NCBI GenBank assembly: GCA_963696025.1 | Contig: CAVOII010000014.1 | Coordinates: forward strand, 744,001-808,000 | Length of the DNA: 64,000 nt | DNA from: JABCYV01 sp963696025 | GTDB lineage: Bacteria; Acidobacteriota; Terriglobia; Terriglobales; Acidobacteriaceae | Direction of reading: 5' to 3' | In this document: piece by piece, positions 1-7,297 of the stretch | How the letters are laid out: each line of letters begins with the position of its first letter | Numbering within the stretch: position 1 is the first letter of the stretch | The notes under the pieces: generated by a model | Seen by the model: only the letters and a program-made list of their open reading frames with translations | What the model was told of the DNA's origin: nothing | The model's database searches: none | Program-made: the position numbers and the translations under genes

Positions 1-1151
1 GCTTGGCCGCCAAGTTTGCCTTCGGTCCCCACCTCACGTGCCACACGGGTTACTTCACCGGCGAACGCATTCAGCTGGTCCACCATTGTGTTAATCGTGT
101 CTTTAAGTTCGAGAATTTCGCCTTTGACGTCCACCGTTATCTTGCGCGACAAATCTCCACGGGCCACAGCGGTGGTTACCTCAGCGATGTTGCGCACCTG
201 CGCCGTCAGGTTTCCAGCCATTGCGTTGACGGAGTCGGTGAGGTCTTTCCAGGTGCCGGCCACGCCGGGTACAACGGCCTGCCCGCCCAGCTTTCCGTCA
301 GTTCCCACTTCGCGAGCCACGCGCGTCACCTCGGACGCAAATGATCGCAACTGGTCCACCATGGTGTTGATGGCTTCTTTTAGTTGGAGAATTTCACCGC
401 GGACGTCGACCGTAATTTTGCGCGACAGATCGCCACTCGCCACTGCGTTGGTAACTTCAGCGATGTTGCGCACCTGGCCGGTCAGGTTACTGGCCATTGA
501 GTTGACCGAGTCGGTTAGGTCCTTCCAGGTGCCGGCTACGCCTGGAACCTTGGCCTGGCCGCCTAGCTTTCCATCGGTACCCACCTCGCGGGCTACACGG
601 GTGACCTCAGCTGTGAACACGCCGAGCTGCTGAATCATGGTGTTCACGATGTTGGCTGAGCGAAGGAACTCTCCTTCTAGTGGTCGTCCATCCACGTCGA
701 GTCGCACGGTTTGAGTCAGATTGCCTTGGGCCACACCTGCGATAGCGCGAGTGACCTCTGCGGTTGGCCGCAGCAGATCCTCCACCAGAGTATTGACAGA
801 AGTCTCCATCTCGCCCCAGGATCCCCTGGATTCACGGAACTTCGCGCGCTCGCGCGTTTTCCCTTCCTTGCCAATGACTTGACCGACACGCTTAAGGTCC
901 TTTGCCATCTGTTGATTGGCGGCCACAATGTCGTTAAAAGTGTCGGCGATTTTCCCTGCGAGTCCCGTCCAGGAACCCGGAAGCCGCACCGAAAAGTCTC
1001 CGTCGCGCATGGTCTGCAGGCTTGCCAAAATCACCGTCAGGTCAGCCGATGTAGATTCGGCATCAACGTGAGAATGTCCGTTATTCTTGAGACTCGCCTT
1101 GGGTTCACGATCTGCAGTGGCGACGGTTGCGGCAGGGTCGCTCTTCTTCAT
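1..1151 (-). CDS. Multi-HAMP-domain sensor protein (probable hybrid histidine kinase), N-terminal part
   Basis: The minus strand is open from an ATG at 1151 to the window edge, so the C-terminus lies outside. The start is preceded by GGAGAG about six bases upstream; another in-frame ATG at 1169 has no clear ribosome site. After about 45 polar residues comes a HAMP-like segment, then repeats of roughly 92 residues. Each contains EVTRVAREVGT(D/E)GKLGGQ, VPGVAGTWKDLTDSVN and VRNIAEVT, followed by a GDLSRKITVDV(R/K)GEI motif. This is the poly-HAMP array of Nik1/Os-1-like hybrid histidine kinases, which are usually soluble osmo- or stress-sensing proteins. No membrane segment or signal peptide is visible. 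The kinase and receiver domains expected downstream cannot be checked here, so the kinase label is inference; the HAMP array is read directly. Confidence 0.85.
   Translation of the reverse strand, partial: MKKSDPAATVATADREPKASLKNNGHSHVDAESTSADLTVILASLQTMRDGDFSVRLPGSWTGLAGKIADTFNDIVAANQQMAKDLKRVGQVIGKEGKTRERAKFRESRGSWGEMETSVNTLVEDLLRPTAEVTRAIAGVAQGNLTQTVRLDVDGRPLEGEFLRSANIVNTMIQQLGVFTAEVTRVAREVGTDGKLGGQAKVPGVAGTWKDLTDSVNSMASNLTGQVRNIAEVTNAVASGDLSRKITVDVRGEILQLKEAINTMVDQLRSFASEVTRVAREVGTDGKLGGQAVVPGVAGTWKDLTDSVNAMAGNLTAQVRNIAEVTTAVARGDLSRKITVDVKGEILELKDTINTMVDQLNAFAGEVTRVAREVGTEGKLGGQ
5..632 (-). repeat. 276-bp coding tandem repeat (HAMP modules)
   Basis: The DNA around positions 5, 281 and 557 is nearly the same, with a period of 276 bp (92 codons). 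For example, GGCCGCC at 5-11 recurs at 557-563, exactly two periods away. The repeat encodes successive HAMP modules of the sensor protein and continues past the left edge of the window. High DNA identity between units suggests recent duplication or gene conversion. Confidence 0.85.
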
Positions 1152-1354
1152 GATTCTCTCCAACGGCATACAAAAGGTTACACAGCCGGTTTACCGCATC
1201 TTATTGCGTATCAAGAGTAGCGCACAAATTTGCGGCACAATAACACCGACTTTTAGCACGAATGCCTTGGAGCTAGCTCTAGGGTGTTTCCTGTATAGAC
1301 TGTAGGGTGATCGCTGTATTGAATTCCACAGTTTCAACAACGTAGGAACTTGGA

Positions 1355-2239
1355 TTACCAAATCCCCTTGTCATTTCCCGTGATTTTGTATTCCAAAGCG
1401 GCTGCCGTCGCCAGGCAAGGCAGCAAACCAAGGAGCAGAGTGCCTTTCAGTTTTCCGCTGAGGATCGAATTTCCCACTTCCGAAGCATAAAGCTGGGCGG
1501 AATACGGCAGAATCGGAATACGCAGGAAACCTCGCCGGTAACGGATGCGGTCACCACCGAACCTTGCTGACTCGCGTACAAGAGAAGGAAGGCCGAGTCC
1601 GTCGCCACGGTATCGCGCGACGTAGTCTGAAACGATCAAGAGATAGGTCGCTACCCCTGCCCAGATGCCGGATGTTTCTGCTAATGAGTGCAGCCGAGCA
1701 TAATCGACGGTATCTTCCTCGACGAGAGCCGCAGTATCCGCGATGTCACACAGCCGAAAATAGAAGTGCCGGTACATTCGTTGCAGGGTGGAAATCATCA
1801 AACGATCCTCGGTCCCCGCTACGGGAAAGACATAGTCGCCGCGTTGTACGTCCTTGGCGTGCTTGACCAGGGATTTGGCCAGGGAAACCTGTTCTCCGGT
1901 CTGTCCCAAGCGACCCACATGCACTTCCACGGCTTCCGGCAGGCCGGGAACCATGAAGTTCCATTGGTTGGCCAGGCGGTCTCCCCAGCTGCGCGGGTGA
2001 AGCGCGGCGTCGAAGGTCTCGCTCATGATCCTAATCACGTCTGCCGAATTTCCGTCGGTGTACAAATCCAGGTCGCTTCCCAGATCCGGCCAGTGATCGA
2101 GCGACTTGATTACCATCGCGGGACACCCTCTATCGTTTAGAGCCCTCACAATCGAGTCCAAGAAAGACAATGCATTCTTGATTCGTGCCTCTTCTTCATT
2201 CGCAAAGCCAGTGGGCAGTATCAGGGTCCTCCGCGCCAA
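1355..2239 (-). CDS. Nucleotidyltransferase-like protein of unknown function
   Basis: A 294-residue protein starting at TTG 2239. The first in-frame ATG (2116) would remove a helix that precedes the core motif, so the TTG is preferred but not certain. Around residues 40-58 it reads VIKSLDHWPDLGSDLDLY, which resembles the GSD-x-D metal-binding motif of nucleotidyltransferase-fold proteins such as the NTP_transf_5 group. The rest is mostly helical, with a hydrophobic stretch near the C-terminus (LLLGLLPCLATAAALEY). Such proteins often sit in polysaccharide loci, but no such genes are adjacent. The start overlaps the end of the small upstream gene (2196-2489) by 44 bases, suggesting one transcript. 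Substrate and role are unknown. Confidence 0.6.
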   Translation of the reverse strand: MARRTLILPTGFANEEEARIKNALSFLDSIVRALNDRGCPAMVIKSLDHWPDLGSDLDLYTDGNSADVIRIMSETFDAALHPRSWGDRLANQWNFMVPGLPEAVEVHVGRLGQTGEQVSLAKSLVKHAKDVQRGDYVFPVAGTEDRLMISTLQRMYRHFYFRLCDIADTAALVEEDTVDYARLHSLAETSGIWAGVATYLLIVSDYVARYRGDGLGLPSLVRESARFGGDRIRYRRGFLRIPILPYSAQLYASEVGNSILSGKLKGTLLLGLLPCLATAAALEYKITGNDKGIW

Positions 2240-2489
2240 TCGCTATGTCGTGCAATCTACGAAATGCGCGAACAATCACATGGTGCGAGTTGGCAAGGGG
2301 TAGAAGAGCGTCGGAGGCTTCCGGGAGGAAGAGACGAGCTTTCAATGGGTCCGGGTCGCGATACTCCACTGCGCGGTCTTCCGTCCGTCGCATCTCAGAG
2401 TATCGCTTAGCTAGCAGAAGTTGCGATAGAAAAACCAGCACGTTTTCTGACGTCGATGGCGATGTCACGGAAGTCAGTCTATTCGGCAT
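2196..2489 (-). CDS. Small hypothetical protein upstream of the nucleotidyltransferase-like gene
   Basis: A 97-residue frame opening MPNRLTSVTSP. The ATG at 2489 is preceded by AAGGA at good spacing, which supports this start over a longer upstream one. The protein contains LLLAKRYSEMRR and later a DPLKARLFLPEASDALLP segment. I do not recognise a family; the charged helical composition would fit a small binding protein. Its end overlaps the next gene by 44 bases in another frame, the arrangement of a two-gene operon. A perfect inverted repeat lies about 75-100 bases upstream. Function unknown. Confidence 0.5.
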   Translation of the reverse strand: MPNRLTSVTSPSTSENVLVFLSQLLLAKRYSEMRRTEDRAVEYRDPDPLKARLFLPEASDALLPLANSHHVIVRAFRRLHDIAIGAEDPDTAHWLCE

Positions 2490-2561
2490 TAAATCCTTCG
2501 ATGTCAGATGGTGGCGGTTGGGTTGGAGGCTCCCACAGGCGCGATTAGCGCGCCGATGCCC

Positions 2562-2587
2562 GCAACATACCGGAACCGGTATGTTGC
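2562..2587. promoter_or_regulatory. Perfect 26-bp inverted repeat, possible operator
   Basis: Twelve-base arms GCAACATACCGG and CCGGTATGTTGC surround a two-base AA centre. The centre is too short for a normal RNA hairpin loop, so a dimeric repressor site is more likely than a terminator. A second smaller palindrome (GGCGCG-ATTAG-CGCGCC, 2538-2554) lies next to it. Both are upstream of the minus-strand pair 2489/2239. The regulator is unknown. Confidence 0.5.
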
Positions 2588-2906
2588 TTGCACACGCTGC
2601 CGAATCGGGACAACTACAGTGAAACCTGTGGGGAGTTACAGCTCCAGCGGGATGGCGCCCTGAGGATTCGCCACTGTAGGGTGACACCCATGGTTTTTCC
2701 TCGCAACACTTCCGCTCTAAAGCAGGGGCCGGTCTGAGGTCGGAGGCCGGTTCCTGCTCCTCGCCATCTTCGCCCCTAGCCTTGGAGAACCTTGGCGGAG
2801 TTTGCGATTCGTGAAAATGATTTTCCTGATTTCCTGAACTACCAGGCTAGCGCGATCTGCATCGAAGGCAGCCGCTGCAAAATTAAATGAACAATTGGAG
2901 ACAGTT

Positions 2907-3476
2907 ATGACAGATAAAGCTCTGCGACAACTATACCTTGATGAATTAAAAGACCTTTATAGTGCCGAGGCCCAACTGGTGAAGGCGCTTCCGAAGATGG
3001 CAAAAGCCTCCTCCTCGGAGGAGTTGCGATCAGGATTTGAAGAGCACTTGAACCAGACTAAGGGACACGCCGAGCGGCTTGAAAGGATTTTTGAGATGCT
3101 CGAGGAAAGCCCCAAAGGGAAGAAGTGCGTAGGTATAGAAGGGTTGGTAAAGGAAGGATCTGAAGTCATGGATGAGGACTACGACGAGGAAGTTATGGAT
3201 GCGGCTTTGATCGCTGCCGCTCAGCGTATCGAACACTACGAGATTGCGGGCTACGGTACCGCCCGTACATATGCCGAGCTTCTCGGAGAGCAAGAGCACG
3301 CCTCGCTTCTCGAACAGACCCTCAAGGAGGAGAAAGAAACGGACGAGAAGCTTACCGAGCTTGCTCGGGACATTAACCTGCAAGCGGCCGGGGGAGAACA
3401 GGAAGAAGCAGTGGATGAAGAAATGACTGGCAAGATGGGAGCTAAAGGCAAACGAAAGCCGAACCGCGCAGCATAA
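2907..3476 (+). CDS. DUF892 (YciE/YciF-type) ferritin-like protein
   Basis: Start ATG 2907 is preceded by GGAG about seven bases upstream; the upstream TTG at 2895 has no such site. The 189-residue protein opens with LRQLYLDELKDLYSAEAQL, the signature of the YciE/YciF family. Carboxylate-rich helices follow: HAERLERIFEMLEE, EVMDAALIAAAQRIEHYEIAGYG and EQEHASLLEQTL, which supply the Glu/His residues of a four-helix di-metal bundle. The basic tail (KGKRKPNRAA) is typical of acidobacterial members. The family is linked to general stress and osmotic responses; a direct role in iron storage is not established. Single gene, with the IS3-family element just downstream. Confidence 0.9.
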   Translation: MTDKALRQLYLDELKDLYSAEAQLVKALPKMAKASSSEELRSGFEEHLNQTKGHAERLERIFEMLEESPKGKKCVGIEGLVKEGSEVMDEDYDEEVMDAALIAAAQRIEHYEIAGYGTARTYAELLGEQEHASLLEQTLKEEKETDEKLTELARDINLQAAGGEQEEAVDEEMTGKMGAKGKRKPNRAA

Positions 3477-3501
3477 GAAATATTTACGTGGGGAGGGTGA
3501 C

Positions 3502-3540
3502 TGGACTGCACCCTTGGGCTGAGACACCGAATTAAAGGGG
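3502..3540 (+). repeat. IS3 element left inverted repeat
   Basis: Starts TGGACTGCACCC and ends ATTAAAGGGG. It matches the reverse complement of 4991-5028 with a few mismatches in the middle. Flanked outside by GAC. Confidence 0.85.
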
Positions 3541-3759
3541 TTGTTACCGTTCGTTGAAAAGTCATTGTACGGCGAGTTAGGTTGTTGAGAATCGTTCGCA
3601 GCCGGCGAAGCGGAGGCAGGCTCTGCTGGAGAGCAACCTGCCAAGGAATAGCCGGCTGGAACTCATCGAGAGCGATGAGCGCTGGGAGTGAGCAAAGCCG
3701 CTCGCTCCCAGCGGCAGAAGCATCATCGGATCGATAGATTCCCGCATGCCTCAGAAAAC

Positions 3760-4694
3760 TCATACGCGTTCTCTTCCGGCAGCCTGCGGTTTCCGCAAAC
3801 CATGTTCGAACTCTAGTGGCGGACGATAGCCGAGCGACCAATGCAGGGGTTCCTGGTTATAGATTTTCTCCAAGAATTCTCCGATGGAGGCCCGCGCGTC
3901 TTCGAGATTGCGGTACTCGGTGCGATAGACTTCCTCATACTTCAGGGTTTTGATGAAGCTCTCGCCCGGGCATTGTCGTAGGGCGAAGCGGTGCGGCTCA
4001 TGCTGATGCGGATGCCGTGTTGCTCCAGTTCTGCGGGGTAGTCGCGCGAGGCGTACGGCACGCCACGGTCGGAATGATGCACCAAACCCGGCTTGGGTTT
4101 GCGTTGCCGCAGCGCCATGCGCAAGGCCTCCAGCGCCAGCGCCGCTTCCAGAGTTCGCTGCAAAGCCCATCCGAGGCAGCGGCGAGAAAATGCGTCCAGC
4201 AGAACCGCCAGATAGACGAACTCCAGTTGCAAGCGAATGTAGGTGATGTCGGCGATCCAGAGTTGATCGATGCAGCTCAGCACCAAGTCTTCGGTGAGGT
4301 TTGGATAAATAGGCAGTCCGTGCCGAGAGTTGGTGGTCAGAATGAACTTTCGTCGCCGGACGCAGAGTAAGTTGTCTACCCGCATCAGGCGCAGAATGCG
4401 TTTGTGATTGACTTTCCAGCCGTGGCGTATCAGTTCGGCACGCACGCGGCGATAGCCCTAGGCGGGCCAGCGCAGCGCGATCCGCTGGATTTCATTCCGC
4501 AAATCCATGCTGACTGGACTGGTTTCGCCGCGCCAGCGGAAGCGATAGTATCCGGCCGGCCCGGCCCACGCCCGCGATCTCGCAGAACCGGTTCACGCCT
4601 GCCCCCGCTTCCGCCGCTTCCCGGATTTGCTGGTAGATGCGCCGCCGCCATTGCCGGCGAGTGGCATAGGATGTTCCCTGAAACGCCGCAAGAC
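3760..4694 (-). pseudogene. IS3-family transposase OrfB (integrase domain), broken
   Basis: The rve/DDE integrase domain is recognisable in pieces. They are QLWIADITYIRL (first Asp), GLVHHSDRGVPYAS (second Asp) and, in another frame, ESFIKTLKYEEVYRTEYRN (catalytic Glu), followed by the closing WSLGYRPPLEFE. Three lesions are visible. A frame change lies near 4550-4565, where GRAGYYRF should be. A TAG at about 4458-4460 replaces the Tyr of WPAYGYRR. A one-base loss near 3970 falls inside the NARAESFIKT motif. The gene cannot make an active transposase. Confidence 0.88.
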
Positions 4695-4964
4695 TTTTTT
4701 TAAGAAATCGATCTCCATCGCTTGCTGGCCGATCTTGCGCTCCAGCTCAGCGATGCGCTCGACCTCCAGCCTGGCTTGCGGACGCGCCCCTTTGCCAGGA
4801 AACGCCAGTTCACCTTTGGCCCGCCACTCGCCTTTCCAAGTCTCCAGCCGTTTCGGGCTGAGCTGATACAGACGCGCCACCTCGGCCAGGCCCTTGCCCG
4901 AGTCGAGTTCGCGCATGCAGGCAATCTTTAGTTCGCGGGAATATTCTTGTCGGGGCACCAGCAT
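4593..4964 (-). CDS. IS3-family transposase OrfA
   Basis: A 123-residue protein. Residues 5-45 form the helix-turn-helix that binds the IS ends (YSRELKIACMRELDSGKG, then AEVARLYQLSPKRLETWK). Residues 65-95 form the leucine-zipper-like coil used for multimerisation (VERIAELERKIGQQAMEIDF). The frame ends without a catalytic domain, as normal for OrfA. The slippery A7G run within codons for FLKKV would allow a -1 shift into orfB. OrfA itself appears intact; the element is inactive because orfB is broken. Confidence 0.88.
   Translation of the reverse strand: MLVPRQEYSRELKIACMRELDSGKGLAEVARLYQLSPKRLETWKGEWRAKGELAFPGKGARPQARLEVERIAELERKIGQQAMEIDFLKKVLRRFREHPMPLAGNGGGASTSKSGKRRKRGQA
4694..4701 (-). 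other. A7G slippery sequence for programmed -1 frameshifting
   Basis: On the minus strand the codons TTA AAA AAA G give an A7G run in the overlap of orfA and the orfB frame. After a -1 shift the reading continues into RRQWRRRIYQQIREAAEAG, which matches the start of IS3 OrfB. IS3 elements use this type of signal to make the OrfAB transposase. Confidence 0.7.
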
Positions 4965-4990
4965 CGTTCTCCTCCACTCAATGTAGCTGG

Positions 4991-5028
4991 CCCCTTAATT
5001 TCCCGTCTCACTTTTGGGGTGCACTCCA
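4991..5028 (-). repeat. IS3 element right inverted repeat
   Basis: Reads TGGAGTGCACCCC on the minus strand and ends AATTAAGGGG. It pairs with 3502-3540 and is followed outside by GAC, the second copy of the target duplication. Confidence 0.85.
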
Positions 5029-5217
5029 GACGGTCGCCCTCTCCTTTATTTTCGCATTGGCTAATCTTTCATGTGCGGCGATGTGGCCAACACAAGTTCA
5101 TAGCACTCAGGCCTCAAGAGGCTTATTCGTGCGTTCGGCGTTCATTTTGATTACATGGCAATATGAAAAGGTTTGCCCTGAGAAATTAATACACCGGGCC
5201 ATGCTTTTCCAGGGGCC

Positions 5218-5237
5218 ATTGTTCGCCACCGAACAAT
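5218..5237. promoter_or_regulatory. Inverted repeat upstream of the receiver gene
   Basis: Perfect eight-base arms ATTGTTCG and CGAACAAT around CCAC. It lies about 85 bases upstream of the receiver-domain gene, between it and the IS3 right end, and there is no T-run after it. It could be an operator. The rest of 5029-5322 shows no gene. Confidence 0.3.
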
Positions 5238-5322
5238 CCCAAAACGCTAAGGTTTCCTAGCATCGAGAAGTACACCTTTGACCCGATGGCCTAAAATCTG
5301 AATTTCGACTAGTTCTTCAAGA

Positions 5323-5718
5323 GTGAGCAATTTGTTGTACATGGATGCGGTCATGCCGAAGTGCATACTTCTCGTCGACGACAACGCGGTCATCCGGCGC
5401 ATGTTGCGCGCTGCCTTTGAGGAACCCGGCTGGGAGGTATGTGGGGAAGCGGTGAATGGGCAGGATGCAATCGACAAAGCAAGAGAGTTAAAACCCGATC
5501 TGATCGTGCTGGATCTGTCGATGCCCGTGATGAATGGGCTAGAAGCGGCGCCTGTGCTCAGAAAAATGATGCCAAGCGTTCCCATTATTCTGTTTACGCT
5601 CTATCAAAATAAAGTTCTCGAACAGCGCGCATCCTCTGCAGGCGTTACGGTGGTATTGTCAAAAGTAGATAGCGTGAAAGTTTTGCTCAACCAGGCGCAT
5701 CAACTGCTAGCGGCGTAA
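5323..5718 (+). CDS. Stand-alone response regulator receiver domain
   Basis: A single CheY-like domain with no output domain. It shows the acidic pair (KCILLVDDNAVIRRML), the phosphoacceptor Asp in LIVLDLSMPVMNGLEA, the switch Thr in IILFTLYQN and the conserved Lys in VVLSKVDS, so it should be phosphorylatable. Start choice is uncertain: GTG 5323, ATG 5341 and ATG 5353 are all in frame and none has a strong ribosome site. Length is 121-131 residues depending on the start. No kinase is adjacent, so the partner is unknown. It probably acts through protein-protein contact, as single-domain regulators do. Confidence 0.88.
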   Translation: MSNLLYMDAVMPKCILLVDDNAVIRRMLRAAFEEPGWEVCGEAVNGQDAIDKARELKPDLIVLDLSMPVMNGLEAAPVLRKMMPSVPIILFTLYQNKVLEQRASSAGVTVVLSKVDSVKVLLNQAHQLLAA

Positions 5719-5723
5719 CCTGG

Positions 5724-6026
5724 TTACCATTCGGGAAAGGCAAGACGATTCCGCTTGATCACTCGTAATGCCGCGACCGCCGCCTGGATAGCCTGATGTT
5801 CATCTTGTCCGTTACGGCTCTCGCTCAACGCCTGAAGGCGTTTGAAAATGGCCGCCTCCGCCTCCTCGACGCGAGTGGAAAGTTTGCTGGGCTCCAGTTC
5901 GAGCAGAGCGGTATTGTATTCCGCCTGCCACGCCGGGTAACTCAGATCCGGTGATTTGCGGGTCGACGATGTGCGGGACAACGGACTATCCGAAGTTCTT
6001 ATTGATCGTCTGCGGGCATTGTTCAT
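5724..6026 (-). CDS. Small helical protein, family with three copies in this window
   Basis: A 100-residue protein. Its centre (AWQAEYNTALLELEPSKLST, then VEEAEAAIFKRLQAL) aligns with the genes at 6023-6250 and 14960-15208. The shared pattern is W-x3-Y-x2-ALxE-x5-(L/I)-x2-R(I/V)-x3-x-AI-x-RR, then a Glu/Gln-rich helix. The ATG overlaps the TGA of the upstream copy (ATGA), so the two are translationally coupled. No function is known to me; such short two-helix proteins are frequent in Acidobacteria. No signal peptide or membrane segment. Confidence 0.65.
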   Translation of the reverse strand: MNNARRRSIRTSDSPLSRTSSTRKSPDLSYPAWQAEYNTALLELEPSKLSTRVEEAEAAIFKRLQALSESRNGQDEHQAIQAAVAALRVIKRNRLAFPEW

Positions 6027-6250
6027 CTTCCACCAGCCTCGGTTCTGGACAATAGCCGGAGGTTCAGCAGCGCGTCGGCCAAAGCCTGGAGCTGCGTCTC
6101 ATTTCCATTTCCATTGCCCGGGTTCAGCTCCTTAAGCCGCTTTTCAACCGCAAAGCGAGCCTCTGCTATGCGCGCGGGCAGTTTGTTGGGATCAAGCTCC
6201 AGCAGGGCAGATTGATACGCATCTATCTAGTCCTCAGGTTGCTCTGACAC
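6023..6250 (-). pseudogene. Paralogue of the small helical protein with an in-frame amber codon
   Basis: The frame starts at GTG 6250 behind an excellent ribosome site (GAGGTGATC) and reads MSEQPED, then TAG at 6227-6229. It continues open as IDAYQSALLELDPNKLPARI and AEARFAVEKRLKELN to TGA 6023-6025. Alignment with the paralogues at 5724 and 14960 puts the TAG exactly at the conserved Trp (one base from TGG). The open frame, strong start and coupling to the next gene suggest a recent nonsense mutation or a sequencing error; suppression cannot be excluded. It is too short to be found by size-filtered gene callers. The region 6251-6414 upstream holds nothing recognisable. Confidence 0.7.
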
Positions 6251-6414
6251 GAGATCACCTCAGCACCTGGTATGACAAAGAGACCAAAATAAATGCAGCC
6301 GAGGAGTGAATTACGGCCCTCACTTAACGGTGAGGATATAGCCCAAATGCGAGACAGCTATGGGAAACCTGTCAGTTCGACATCGAACGCAACAGATATA
6401 AAGGTTTGCCAGCG

Positions 6415-7197
6415 CTACAAACCTTGGCGACCCACACTCCAATTGAAGCGTTGCATTGCGCGGTAGCACTCGCAAGCAGCCTCTTCAAGGTCTTTGCGGT
6501 TGAGGATTTTTACCGTCCCACGAAGGTTTTCAATGGTGCGAGCCCGCTGCAGAATGCCAGCCGCCAGGCTCACGCTCGGCCGCCCTGTTCCCAGCATCTG
6601 TGCGAGAAATTCATGGGTGACGGGCAGCAGTTCAGAGTCAACCCGGTCCTGGCACATCAGCAGCCAGCGTGCCAGTCGCTGCTCAATCTCGTGCAGACGA
6701 TTGCAGGCAGCAATCTGCGCCACCTGTAATCCTTGGATCAACACATAGCGGTTCAATACTAGCTGCAGTTCCGGAGCGTCGCGCAGCGTCTCTTCGAGCA
6801 GCTCGGATTTGACTCTGAAGCCGCTGCCGGATATTTGAATGATGGCACGATAGGTATCGCGATCCATTCCCACTGCCAGCGAGGTGCCCACGAGACCCTC
6901 CGTACCCACGATTGCCACTTCAACGCTTCGGCCATCGAGGGTGAGGACAACGAGGGAGGCCATACCCGCGTTCAGGAAATACGCGAATTCGATTTTTTCG
7001 CCGGGTTCGTGCAGAATCCGCTGCTGGGGCAGTTCCACGAACTCCAGATGGGGCCGCAAGGATGCGTATTCTTCGTCCGGGATAGCCCTTAGAATTACGT
7101 TCTTAACTGGCTGGCCGGCATGATCCCTTCGCGAAGCGCCCAGCCCAGAAGGCTTACCCTGCCTTCCCTTCTTCCTAAACCCAGCGCTTTCAGCCAC
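6415..7197 (-). CDS. Crp/Fnr-family transcriptional regulator (copy 1)
   Basis: Starts at GTG 7197 behind AGGAG. After an unusual basic N-terminus (residues 1-30) comes a cyclic-nucleotide-binding-like beta-roll (about 35-150: LHEPGEKIEFAYFLNAGMAS, then GRSVEVAIVGTEGLVG). A long dimer helix and a winged helix-turn-helix follow (about 185-245: LPVTHEFLAQMLGTGRPSVS). The Cys-rich Fe-S motif of true FNR is absent, and the cAMP-contacting RS motif is not clear, so the effector is unknown. The downstream-oriented neighbour at 7298-8095 is a close paralogue on the same strand. It probably acts as a DNA-binding sensor in the cytoplasm. Confidence 0.88.
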   Translation of the reverse strand: MAESAGFRKKGRQGKPSGLGASRRDHAGQPVKNVILRAIPDEEYASLRPHLEFVELPQQRILHEPGEKIEFAYFLNAGMASLVVLTLDGRSVEVAIVGTEGLVGTSLAVGMDRDTYRAIIQISGSGFRVKSELLEETLRDAPELQLVLNRYVLIQGLQVAQIAACNRLHEIEQRLARWLLMCQDRVDSELLPVTHEFLAQMLGTGRPSVSLAAGILQRARTIENLRGTVKILNRKDLEEAACECYRAMQRFNWSVGRQGL

Positions 7198-7297
7198 TAA
7201 GGCTCCTAAATGGGTACAGAGGAATTGTGGGACAGTGTGCGTGTAGGCTATTGATAGCGCGGGAGACTGTCTGTTCGACAGCAGACGGACGGGGGTA

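Larger units (their letters stand above)
3502..5028 (-). mobile_element. Degenerate IS3-family insertion sequence
   Basis: The element is bounded by imperfect inverted repeats of about 38 bases. The left end begins TGGACTGCACCC and ends with ATTAAAGGGG; the right end, read on the other strand, begins TGGAGTGCACCCC and ends AATTAAGGGG. The bases immediately outside both ends are GAC (3499-3501 and 5029-5031), a 3-bp target duplication as expected for IS3-family insertion. Inside, on the minus strand, are an orfA with a helix-turn-helix and a broken orfB with DDE motifs. Length is 1527 bp. About 250 bp between the end of orfB and the left repeat hold no gene. The clean duplication says it moved in as a unit and decayed afterwards. 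Confidence 0.88.

Noticed and set aside
16..633. Long plus-strand frame of 205 residues
   Set aside because: It is the antisense of the HAMP repeats; the repeat period keeps it open. No ribosome site or family motif.
711..1220. Plus-strand frame of 169 residues
   Set aside because: Antisense of the multi-HAMP gene, which has the better start and recognisable motifs.
2723..2757. Stem GCAGGGGCCGG ... CCGGTTCCTGC as a terminator
   Set aside because: Mismatched, with no T-run on either strand; left uncalled.
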